DNA of 5,030 nt from Paracoccaceae bacterium. GTDB taxonomy: Bacteria; Pseudomonadota; Alphaproteobacteria; Rhodobacterales; Rhodobacteraceae. The notes beneath the pieces are model-generated. The model was not told the origin of the DNA. It worked only from the letters and a program-made list of their open reading frames with translations, and ran no database searches. The stretch is from contig DLZA01000271.1 of NCBI GenBank assembly GCA_003447515.1, positions 1 to 5,030 on the forward strand, written 5' to 3'. The position numbers and the translations under genes are program-made. Below are positions 1-5,030 of this stretch, piece by piece (within the stretch, counting starts at the first letter, position 1; each line of letters opens with the position of its first letter).

Positions 1-1
1 C

Positions 2-514
2 AATCTTGCTCATAAAACTGAAGCGGGGGCCGTCGCTCTCAATATTACAGGGCCAAACGATCTTCTTGATAAAATTGCCTGTATGAAAAATGCAGTAAAA
101 GCATACGATATGAGCGCCAAGACCGACAGCTTCTTGATCGAGGAAATGTCGCCCACACCCTTGGCCGAATTGATTGTAACCCTGCGATCTGATCCGCAAT
201 TTGGTTCAGTCCTTGTGTTGGGTAGCGGTGGCATTCTGACGGAACTCGTGGGGGATGCCGTGACCGTTTTGTTACCCGCAACCTCTAAGGATATTGAGCA
301 GGCCCTACTAAGCTTGCGAACGGCAAAGCTGTTGGGTGGGTTCAGAGGGCGTCCAAAGGCAAACTTTGCGCGTATATCGGACCAAATTCACAAAATATGC
401 TCTTCATACGTGTCACATCAATCTGAAATCTTTGAAATAGAAATCAATCCGATGTTTGTTTACCAAGAGGACATGGTTGCCATCGATGCCTTGATCCAAG
501 TGGTAGCGTCATGA
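2..514 (+). CDS. NDP-forming acyl-CoA synthetase (acetate-CoA ligase family), C-terminal part; 5' truncated by window
   Basis: The frame is open from base 2 and gives 170 residues before a TGA stop, so the gene enters from the left; the ATG at 83 is internal, because family-like sequence (LAHKTEAGAVALNI) precedes it. This stretch is the end of the ATP-grasp domain of NDP-forming acyl-CoA synthetases, which couple ATP or GTP hydrolysis to CoA thioester formation, or the reverse, through a phosphohistidine. Visible hallmarks are the HKTE-G segment at the start, EEM followed by AELIV and DPQFG, the glycine-rich GSGGILTEL loop, and EIEINPMFV near the end. Full family members are about 700 residues, so roughly three quarters, including the CoA-binding Rossmann half and the catalytic histidine, lie outside. 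The stop overlaps the start of the next gene (ATGA). The family is sure; the acid substrate is unknown. Confidence 0.9.
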   Translation, partial: NLAHKTEAGAVALNITGPNDLLDKIACMKNAVKAYDMSAKTDSFLIEEMSPTPLAELIVTLRSDPQFGSVLVLGSGGILTELVGDAVTVLLPATSKDIEQALLSLRTAKLLGGFRGRPKANFARISDQIHKICSSYVSHQSEIFEIEINPMFVYQEDMVAIDALIQVVAS

Positions 515-1644
515 CTAAAACCGTGCCCAACCCAGATCTAACAGTTGGAACTGACAACAAACAGCGGTGGAATCAGCCAAAACACCGCCGTCACGGATTT
601 CACAACGCACACAGATTGTTTCGTCGAACACTGATGGTGCGGTCGCGTAATGTGCTGACATTAGAGCGCGCGCCAGTCGATTTGGTGGCGAAAGTTCCGT
701 CACTCGGTGTGCTGATGGAACATACGGCCTTCTCTGCCTTCTGTTGTCTTCGCCATGGAAAGGTATTAATGGAAGGAGCAGCTACAGATTTTTCTACGAT
801 ACACCCTCATTCAATTCAATCAGTGACGAAACTGCACGTTCACCTGATTGTGGGGCATCTTGTGCAGCAAGGTTTGCTTTCTTTGGATGCAAAAGTTACT
901 GATTACTTACCGTTTATCGGCTCAGGCTATGCACAGGCGCGGGTGCAATCCTTGCTCGATATGGCAGTGACAAATGATTTCACCGAAGACTATGCTGACC
1001 CGCAATCAGATTGTTATGCTGAGGAGATTGCCTTAGGCTGGAGACTGCCTTTAAATGGCACTGACGAGATTACGCTCAAAGACTTTGCAACATCGCTGAC
1101 AGGGTTTCAGGATGTGGAAGTTTCAGAGGCGCAGTACAAATCTGCAAACACAGATATACTTACACTCATTGCTGCGGCAGTTTCTCCTATTCCTCTCGCG
1201 ACCCTGATCGAAGACATCACTGATGCTGCAGGTTATGAAGGCGCGTTTCACATCAGTCTTAGCAAAGAAGGTCATCCGGCGCTTTCAGGTGGTGGTTGTC
1301 TCAGCGCACGTGATTTGGCGCGTTTTGGGCTGTTGCTGACGCGCCAATTTCAAGGGGAGCAGGGAGCAGTTTGGGCGAATTCAAGCTTTTTTGCAAATAG
1401 CTTGGCACGGTCAGCGCCCCTGTTGGCTCCGCCCAAGGATTGGCTGCGCTATTCCAACCATTTGATGACGGATGGTCGTCTGGTGGGCCACGCAGGTTAT
1501 GGTGGTCAATTTCTTCTTACAGACAGCGATACAGGTGTATCATGCGCATTTCTCAGTGTTCTGGAAAACGAGGCGGGCTATGATGAAGACTATATGGCAG
1601 CTGTCTCTGAAACGTTAAGAGAGATTTGCCGCTCGCTTGCTTAA
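511..1644 (+). CDS. Serine hydrolase of the class C beta-lactamase / 6-aminohexanoate-dimer hydrolase (NylB-like) family
   Basis: This 377-residue protein has the penicillin-binding-protein/beta-lactamase fold. The SxxK nucleophile motif is S104-V-T-K107. The second motif, Y209-K-S211-A-N213, matches the YxSxN form common in NylB-like amide hydrolases. A third motif around H327-A-G-Y-G-G-Q stands where beta-lactamases carry KTG. Other family-like stretches are LLDMAV with EDYADP (residues 148-163), GGGCLSARDLARFG (260-273) and FHNAHRLF near the N-terminus (30-37). There is no signal peptide, so the enzyme is probably cytoplasmic and not a beta-lactamase in function; it more likely cleaves a small amide or ester. 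The ATG at 511 overlaps the upstream stop (ATGA) and has only a weak upstream ribosome site, so translational coupling to the acyl-CoA synthetase is likely. The product of cleavage may feed that ligase (inference). Family is confident, substrate unknown. Confidence 0.88.
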   Translation: MTKTVPNPDLTVGTDNKQRWNQPKHRRHGFHNAHRLFRRTLMVRSRNVLTLERAPVDLVAKVPSLGVLMEHTAFSAFCCLRHGKVLMEGAATDFSTIHPHSIQSVTKLHVHLIVGHLVQQGLLSLDAKVTDYLPFIGSGYAQARVQSLLDMAVTNDFTEDYADPQSDCYAEEIALGWRLPLNGTDEITLKDFATSLTGFQDVEVSEAQYKSANTDILTLIAAAVSPIPLATLIEDITDAAGYEGAFHISLSKEGHPALSGGGCLSARDLARFGLLLTRQFQGEQGAVWANSSFFANSLARSAPLLAPPKDWLRYSNHLMTDGRLVGHAGYGGQFLLTDSDTGVSCAFLSVLENEAGYDEDYMAAVSETLREICRSLA

Positions 1645-1703
1645 TGGCGCCAGAAGTAGTGAATAGTTTTTAATTAATGGTAGTCATAAACCTCAGTTAA
1701 AAC

Positions 1704-1718
1704 TCGCGAAAGCCGCGA
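1704..1718 (-). terminator. Weak GC-rich hairpin, possible minus-strand terminator
   Basis: TCGCG (1704-1708) and CGCGA (1714-1718) are perfect complements with a 5-base loop. Read on the minus strand, the stem is followed by G and then TTTT, a poor version of a rho-independent terminator. It lies about 270 bases beyond the stop of the Rieske gene, and the stem is only five pairs, so a chance hairpin is quite possible. On the plus strand there is no T-run after it. Confidence 0.2.
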
Positions 1719-1826
1719 CGGAAACAGTTCGCAACTTTTTGAAGTCCTGTGGCCTTGCCTGCTTTTTGCGCTCGGATAGGTTGCGCTGAAGGAAAAATTC
1801 CTAAGGGCGAAAAGTGAATGTTTAGT

Positions 1827-1973
1827 TCAAAAGTGGTGGTCTAGGATTTCAATGCGGTAAATACTGCGTGCCAATTGCAAACCATGCGCATACTGTTTCA
1901 GGATCTCAAAAGACGCTTTAGTATAGGCATCAGATGTAAAATAAAGGTCAGGTATGTCTGAAATTATGCGCAA
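1827..1973 (-). CDS. Doubtful 48-residue small ORF or gene remnant downstream of the Rieske gene
   Basis: On the minus strand, beginning 12 bases after the Rieske stop, a TTG-started frame encodes 48 residues (begins MRIISDIPDLYF, ends YRIEILDHHF). The composition looks protein-like, with a possible helix around FEILKQYAHGLQLARSIYRI, but there is no ATG and no good ribosome site before the TTG. The frame stays open upstream into the end of the Rieske gene, and after its stop continues in the same register for about another 50 codons. I recognise no family. It could be a translated small protein cotranscribed with the Rieske gene, a decayed gene end, or chance. Confidence 0.2.
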   Translation of the reverse strand: MRIISDIPDLYFTSDAYTKASFEILKQYAHGLQLARSIYRIEILDHHF

Positions 1974-1984
1974 TTTACGTCTGC

Positions 1985-3004
1985 TTATGTCTCCGCTGAA
2001 ATAGCGCGATCAAGCATGAGCCGGAATGTTTTGGCGCCTGCATCAAGGCCAAGATCGAGGTTAGGTGTAATCATCTTTTTCATCCCGACATGAACCCTTT
2101 CCAAAACGTCCTTGTCCTCAATAAAGGCCGTTCGCGCGCCCGCATTCATGTATTCCGATATATCTTTGTTATGAGGATCGCCGTTGCGATGTTGGAACCA
2201 AAAATATCGAGTTTTGTCAGCGGTGATTGGTGTCATGAAATTGTATGAAATATTTATAAATGTATCATCTATATGAGGCTTGCCATATCCACCGGTTCCT
2301 GTTGGCGTGTAGATGGATTTGTTTAAGCCAATTGCAGGCATGCACATTTCATAATGCTGTAAACGGTCGCAGAGCCCGTCAAATGACACTAATTTTTCGT
2401 AGTAAGGTGATGGCGGTTTGTTCTCAATCCAACGGGATACAATAACGCCACGATCTGTCTTTTTAAGATCCAGTGGCGCTTCATCTGTGCCCGCACCTGC
2501 GAAAGAGGTAACATGCACCCACGCTACATGGCTTGGGTCAAGGAGATTGTCACATACCCAAAGATAGTTACAGTCGATGTCCATGACACCGCCATCGGTA
2601 AGCCCCCAATTTGTGTTATCGAAGTTCTCAATTGGAAAGATAAGGTCAGCGTCGGCTTTGTCTGGGTCACCCATCCATATCCATAATAACCTATAGCGAT
2701 CAACAACTGGGTAAGAACGCACAACGGCACGGCGTGGTATTGCATTTGGTTGTGTGGGGGCTGCCACGCAGGAACCAAAACAATCAAAGGTTAGTCCATG
2801 GTACCCACACTCAACAGTATCACCGATGAGCTTGCCCTCTGACAGTGGAAGCTTGCGATGGGGGCAAGCATTTTCTAGCGCTACGGGTTTGCCATTTTCT
2901 TGACGATAAAAAACTATGTTTTCGTTCAAAAAAGTTTCTGCTTGTAACTCGCGACCTACATCTTTGCTCCATGCGGCAACGTACCAACAGTTGTTCAAAA
3001 ACAT
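1985..3004 (-). CDS. Rieske non-heme iron oxygenase, VanA / dicamba monooxygenase type (terminal oxygenase)
   Basis: The 339-residue protein has the length and layout of VanA-type oxygenases such as vanillate O-demethylase and dicamba O-demethylase. The N-terminal Rieske domain binds a 2Fe-2S cluster through C47-P-H49 and C66-x2-H69. The catalytic domain has the mononuclear iron motif N153-L-L-D156-x2-H159-x4-H164, with the third ligand most likely D297 in FIEDKDVLE; D156 is the usual electron-bridging aspartate. These positions match the dicamba enzyme layout almost exactly, so the enzyme should be active. Such enzymes use O2 and electrons from a separate reductase/ferredoxin to demethylate or hydroxylate an aromatic or similar compound in the cytoplasm. 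The reductase is not in this window. The start is supported by AAGGAAG five bases before the ATG and by the family-typical MFLNNCWYVAAW opening. A LysR gene lies directly upstream on the same strand. The substrate cannot be told. Confidence 0.93.
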   Translation of the reverse strand: MFLNNCWYVAAWSKDVGRELQAETFLNENIVFYRQENGKPVALENACPHRKLPLSEGKLIGDTVECGYHGLTFDCFGSCVAAPTQPNAIPRRAVVRSYPVVDRYRLLWIWMGDPDKADADLIFPIENFDNTNWGLTDGGVMDIDCNYLWVCDNLLDPSHVAWVHVTSFAGAGTDEAPLDLKKTDRGVIVSRWIENKPPSPYYEKLVSFDGLCDRLQHYEMCMPAIGLNKSIYTPTGTGGYGKPHIDDTFINISYNFMTPITADKTRYFWFQHRNGDPHNKDISEYMNAGARTAFIEDKDVLERVHVGMKKMITPNLDLGLDAGAKTFRLMLDRAISAET

Positions 3005-3009
3005 TAATG

Positions 3010-3016
3010 CTTCCTT
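3010..3016 (-). promoter_or_regulatory. Ribosome binding site of the Rieske oxygenase
   Basis: On the minus strand AAGGAAG sits five bases before the ATG at 3004. It is a strong Shine-Dalgarno match and fixes the start codon. Confidence 0.75.
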
Positions 3017-3039
3017 TGTGCTGAAAAGATATCAATCGT

Positions 3040-3068
3040 AGTATGCCCAAGCACTTTAAGACAAACAA
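3040..3068 (-). promoter_or_regulatory. Candidate sigma-70 promoter for the Rieske oxygenase
   Basis: On the minus strand TTGTTT (3063-3068) and CATACT (3040-3045) are spaced by exactly 17 bases. They match the -35 and -10 consensus at three and four of six positions, so the promoter would be weak and activator-dependent or repressible. Transcription would begin near 3033, leaving a leader of about 30 bases before the ATG. The -35 box lies within the right arm (minus-strand reading) of the inverted repeat at 3061-3079, which suggests control by a bound regulator. This is a reading by eye. Confidence 0.4.
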
Positions 3069-3079
3069 TCCTTGTTTGT
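3061..3079. repeat. Perfect 8-bp inverted repeat, operator-like, between LysR and Rieske genes
   Basis: ACAAACAA (3061-3068), spacer TCC, TTGTTTGT (3072-3079) form a perfect dyad with a three-base spacer. It lies about 60 bases before the Rieske start and about 30 bases after the LysR stop. The AT-rich stem without a following T-run makes a terminator unlikely, while its overlap with a candidate -35 box suits an operator for a dimeric regulator. It is not an obvious T-N11-A LysR box, so the protein that binds it is uncertain. Confidence 0.55.
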
Positions 3080-3105
3080 TAATTTGTGCTATTAGTGAAA
3101 CTTAT

Positions 3106-4038
3106 TCACAGGCTAGTAGGGTCTGGTAAGACTTGCTGAGAATTAGCTTCGGCATGAAGCCAGCTGAAAAATTTTTGAATATTGGGCCTATTGGCCAACT
3201 CATTTCTGCACACTAGCCAATACGAGAGTGGAGATTTTGTTTTATGGTCGAACGGACGAATGAGGCGGCCATCATTCAAAGCATCAATCACCAAAGGTTC
3301 ACGGCCCAAAGCGACCCCCATCCCCTCAATAGCCGCCTGCACAACAAGATTTGCCTGCCCAAATTTTCGTGTGCGAATCGAAGAGGGTAACACTATTTTA
3401 CAAGCACGAGCCCAGTAATCCCATGTCGGAGCAGACGCACCGAAAACTAAAGTTTCATCCACTAGTAATGTATGATTGCTCAGGTCAGACACCGTTTCCA
3501 ACTTATTTCCGCTGGTCAAAAGGTTGGGTGCGCAGACTGGGAATAGGCTTTCTTCTAGGAGCTTTTCTAGGTGAAGACCAACATGATTACCTAAACCATA
3601 GCGAATACCAATGTCGGCGTCGATCCCTGAAAATGGCCGATTGCCAATGTCGGTTACAATTGAGATTGATATGTCTGGGTAAGCTAAGTCAAAACGGAAG
3701 AGGCGTGGAAACAACCATGTGAATGCAAAGCCTGGTAAACAACTGATAACAATTGTTTTATTTTTCCGATTGCGATCACGTAATTGAACGCAGACATCTG
3801 AAATATGACCAAGGCCTTCGGTTGTCGCTTGAGCTAATTGTTTTCCTTCACGGGTCAGGACAGATTGGCGTGCTCCACGTATTAGTAGTTCTTGGTCGAG
3901 CCATTCTTCAAGGCTTTTAACTTGCTGGCTGATCGCACTTTGGCTGACACCTAATTCACCAGCTGCTGAAGAAAATCCGCCGTGTCGTGCGACGGCTTCA
4001 AATGCACGAAGAGCTGAGTATGGAAGACTTATTATCAT
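3106..4038 (-). CDS. LysR-type transcriptional regulator
   Basis: The 310-residue protein has the normal LysR length. The N-terminal winged helix-turn-helix spans about residues 6-65, with the typical ALRAFEAVARHGGFSSAA and LGVSQSAISQQVKSLEEWL segments. The effector-binding domain follows from about residue 94 and includes FTWLFPRLFRF (106-116), PDISISI, the DADIGIRYG segment (140-148) and AAIEGMGVALGREPLV (235-250), a pattern close to the GcvA-like branch. It probably senses a pathway substrate or intermediate and controls the divergent gene across the 86-base spacer, and perhaps the Rieske gene downstream on its own strand. The ATG at 4038 is supported by the family-typical short lead before ALRAFEA and by an AGAGA stretch upstream. 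The effector is unknown. Confidence 0.93.
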   Translation of the reverse strand: MIISLPYSALRAFEAVARHGGFSSAAGELGVSQSAISQQVKSLEEWLDQELLIRGARQSVLTREGKQLAQATTEGLGHISDVCVQLRDRNRKNKTIVISCLPGFAFTWLFPRLFRFDLAYPDISISIVTDIGNRPFSGIDADIGIRYGLGNHVGLHLEKLLEESLFPVCAPNLLTSGNKLETVSDLSNHTLLVDETLVFGASAPTWDYWARACKIVLPSSIRTRKFGQANLVVQAAIEGMGVALGREPLVIDALNDGRLIRPFDHKTKSPLSYWLVCRNELANRPNIQKFFSWLHAEANSQQVLPDPTSL

Positions 4039-4044
4039 ATAAGT
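4027..4044. repeat. 6-bp inverted repeat across the LysR start codon
   Basis: ACTTAT (4027-4032), a six-base spacer and ATAAGT (4039-4044) form a perfect dyad that contains the LysR start codon in its centre. It could be an autoregulatory site or affect translation of the regulator. Dyads of this size in AT-rich DNA also arise by chance. Confidence 0.3.
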
Positions 4045-4124
4045 ATCTCTAATACATATAATTACTCATTTCAAATAGTTGGCTTGGTTAAAAGTAGTTA
4101 CTTGTCCCCCATCGGAGTTTTCTA
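4039..4124. promoter_or_regulatory. Divergent regulatory spacer with repeated AAGTA/TACTT half-sites
   Basis: This 86-base, AT-rich spacer separates the LysR gene (-) from the NicX-like gene (+), the standard layout for LysR control of a divergent target. A 12-base palindrome, AAGTA-GT-TACTT (4092-4103), lies about 20 bases before the + gene, and the same AAGTA word recurs at 4041-4045, with a near copy TTACTC at 4062-4067. I could not settle on a clear -35/-10 pair for either gene. Confidence 0.5.
4114..4117 (+). promoter_or_regulatory. Ribosome binding site of the NicX-like gene
   Basis: GGAG sits seven bases before the ATG at 4125. It supports this start over the ATG at 4134, which is three codons further in. 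Confidence 0.6.
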
Positions 4125-5030
4125 ATGACAGTTATGACTGCTGAGTTTGGTGCTAAAAACCTACTGCTTAATTGCGCAAAAGTTGTTGCGGGTGATAGAT
4201 TGTTGATTGCTTACGAACCGCCAGAGTTTGGTTATTTTGACCGTGAAGCTGTGAACTGCGTTGCTGGCGTGGCAACGGCGCTTGGGTTGAGTGTCGATTC
4301 AGTGGATGTTGGCTTCAATCCTCACAATCCCCATTTGCCAGTTCATCTCCTCGATCGATTTGAGCAGGCAGATATCATTCTGTTTTTGGCGCGACTTGGA
4401 GATCAACTAAGATTTTCAGAGATGCCGCAGGGAAAAAAAATTATTGTCAGTTTTGCATTGAATTTAGAACTTTTAGGGTCTGGTTTTGCTAATGGGCACC
4501 ATGTTGCCTTTACTGAATTAAAAAAATGTACCAACCAAATGTTTGCATCTGCCCAAAATGTTCGGGTGATGTGTTCCGCTGGAACAAGTGTCGTTGGGCG
4601 TCCTGAAATGAATTTAAACCCTGACGGGGACTGCTCGATTATACGCTTTCCAATGTCTGTTTTTACCCCAGTGCCTGCGCGAACGTTTTCGGGGCGCGTC
4701 GCGATATCAGGGTTTTTGACGGGAACAGGTTCGAAATACTACGACAACTACACCATAGAATTTGATGGACAGGTATTTGCAAAGTTGCACAAGGGGCGTT
4801 TGACTGGATTCGATGGTCAACCGCAAGACGTGGCACGAGCAGAAGCACAATATGACCGTGTGGCATCAATGTTCGGAATCGATCGGAACTTTGTGCACTC
4901 TTGGCACGCAGGTATTCACCCAGGGTGTGGATACTATTGGAACATGCGCGAAAATTATGAGCGTTGGGGTGGTTCAGCTTTTGGCAACCCACGGCTTATG
5001 CATTTTCATACTTGTGGTTCGTATGCACCC
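4125..5030 (+). CDS. M29 aminopeptidase / NicX-like metalloenzyme, N-terminal 302 residues; 3' truncated by window
   Basis: The frame is open from the ATG to the last base, giving 302 residues without a stop, so the gene continues to the right. The layout resembles the M29 metallopeptidase fold, which also houses the iron enzyme 2,5-dihydroxypyridine 5,6-dioxygenase (NicX). An alpha/beta N-terminal half (ADIILFLARLGDQ at 82-94 and others) is followed by a C-terminal half with NYTIEFDGQVFAKLHKGRLTGFDG (208-231), a common pattern of this fold. Candidate metal ligands are H261 in HSWHAGIHPG (258-267) and H293-x-H295 in LMHFHTCG. NicX and M29 enzymes use H-x-D at what may be the same place, so the HxH form would be a change. 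The protein lies divergent from the LysR gene and is its likely target. The family call rests on remembered pattern, not alignment. It could be a peptidase, a ring-cleaving dioxygenase or a new activity. Confidence 0.65.
   Translation, partial: MTVMTAEFGAKNLLLNCAKVVAGDRLLIAYEPPEFGYFDREAVNCVAGVATALGLSVDSVDVGFNPHNPHLPVHLLDRFEQADIILFLARLGDQLRFSEMPQGKKIIVSFALNLELLGSGFANGHHVAFTELKKCTNQMFASAQNVRVMCSAGTSVVGRPEMNLNPDGDCSIIRFPMSVFTPVPARTFSGRVAISGFLTGTGSKYYDNYTIEFDGQVFAKLHKGRLTGFDGQPQDVARAEAQYDRVASMFGIDRNFVHSWHAGIHPGCGYYWNMRENYERWGGSAFGNPRLMHFHTCGSYAP

Larger units (their letters stand above)
1645..1984. other. Intergenic stretch between convergent genes, no convincing gene
   Basis: The 340 bases separate the 3' ends of the serine hydrolase (+) and the Rieske oxygenase (-). 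I see no tRNA, no strong stem followed by a T-run for either gene, and no long frame. It contains a short AT-rich patch just after the hydrolase (1665-1680), a 5-bp GC-rich inverted repeat (TCGCG/CGCGA, 1704-1718), a small AGGAA-AAA-TTCCT dyad near 1789-1801, and a minus-strand 48-codon frame described separately. The length is unusual for a convergent gap in such a compact region, so the stretch may be the remnant of a lost gene or element. Confidence 0.6.

Noticed and set aside
10..281. Minus-strand frames of 74 and 78 codons at the left end
   Set aside because: They lie opposite the acyl-CoA synthetase ATP-grasp coding sequence and show no protein family features.
748..753. Cys-Cys pair (FCCL) at residues 78-79 of the serine hydrolase as a lipoprotein signal
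   Set aside because: It lies far from the N-terminus, inside the folded domain, and is not preceded by a charged, hydrophobic signal peptide.
3095..3109. GTGAA/TTCAC 5-bp inverted repeat at the LysR stop as a terminator
   Set aside because: The stem is short and AT-rich and has no following T-run on the minus strand.
3351..3722. 123-codon plus-strand frame inside the LysR gene
   Set aside because: It is antisense to a clear LysR-type protein with all domains intact, and its translation shows no recognisable family features.
4663..4992. 109-codon minus-strand frame at the right end
   Set aside because: The plus strand is open for 302 codons here, with a ribosome site and family-like motifs; the minus frame is a shadow.
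1..5030. CRISPR array, tRNA, rRNA or intact insertion sequence
   Set aside because: No regular direct repeats, cloverleaf-like sequence, rRNA segment or transposase with terminal inverted repeats was visible on reading.

Overview
This 5 kb window looks like an accessory catabolic region of a Gram-negative bacterium. An alphaproteobacterium, possibly a marine Roseobacter-type one, is my best guess from gene style, moderate GC content and gene content. That placement is an inference; no rRNA or other marker gene is present. Five protein-coding genes fill most of the window, and two of them run off its ends.

Left part (1-1644, + strand): the C-terminal end of an NDP-forming acyl-CoA synthetase (ATP-grasp half) overlaps, by an ATGA stop/start, a complete 377-residue serine hydrolase of the class C beta-lactamase/6-aminohexanoate-dimer hydrolase (NylB-like) family. 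The overlap indicates one transcript and coupled translation. A pairing of hydrolase and CoA ligase would fit release of a carboxylic acid from an amide or ester followed by its activation to a CoA thioester.

Middle (1645-1984): 340 bases without a convincing gene, between two convergent genes. It holds a weak GC-rich hairpin and a possible small or decayed minus-strand reading frame.

Right part (1985-5030): a complete VanA/dicamba-monooxygenase-type Rieske oxygenase (- strand), with all iron-binding residues in place, is preceded on the same strand by a LysR-type regulator. The 101-base gap between them carries a perfect 8-bp inverted repeat that overlaps a candidate -35 box. Divergent from the regulator, across an 86-base spacer rich in AAGTA/TACTT half-sites, lies the first 302 codons of a protein that resembles the M29 aminopeptidase / 2,5-dihydroxypyridine dioxygenase (NicX) fold.

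Taken together, a Rieske ring hydroxylase or O-demethylase, a NicX-like metalloenzyme, an amide hydrolase and a CoA ligase around one LysR regulator suggest a degradation pathway for an aromatic or N-heterocyclic compound. No substrate can be read from the sequence. The Rieske reductase and ferredoxin partner is not in the window.
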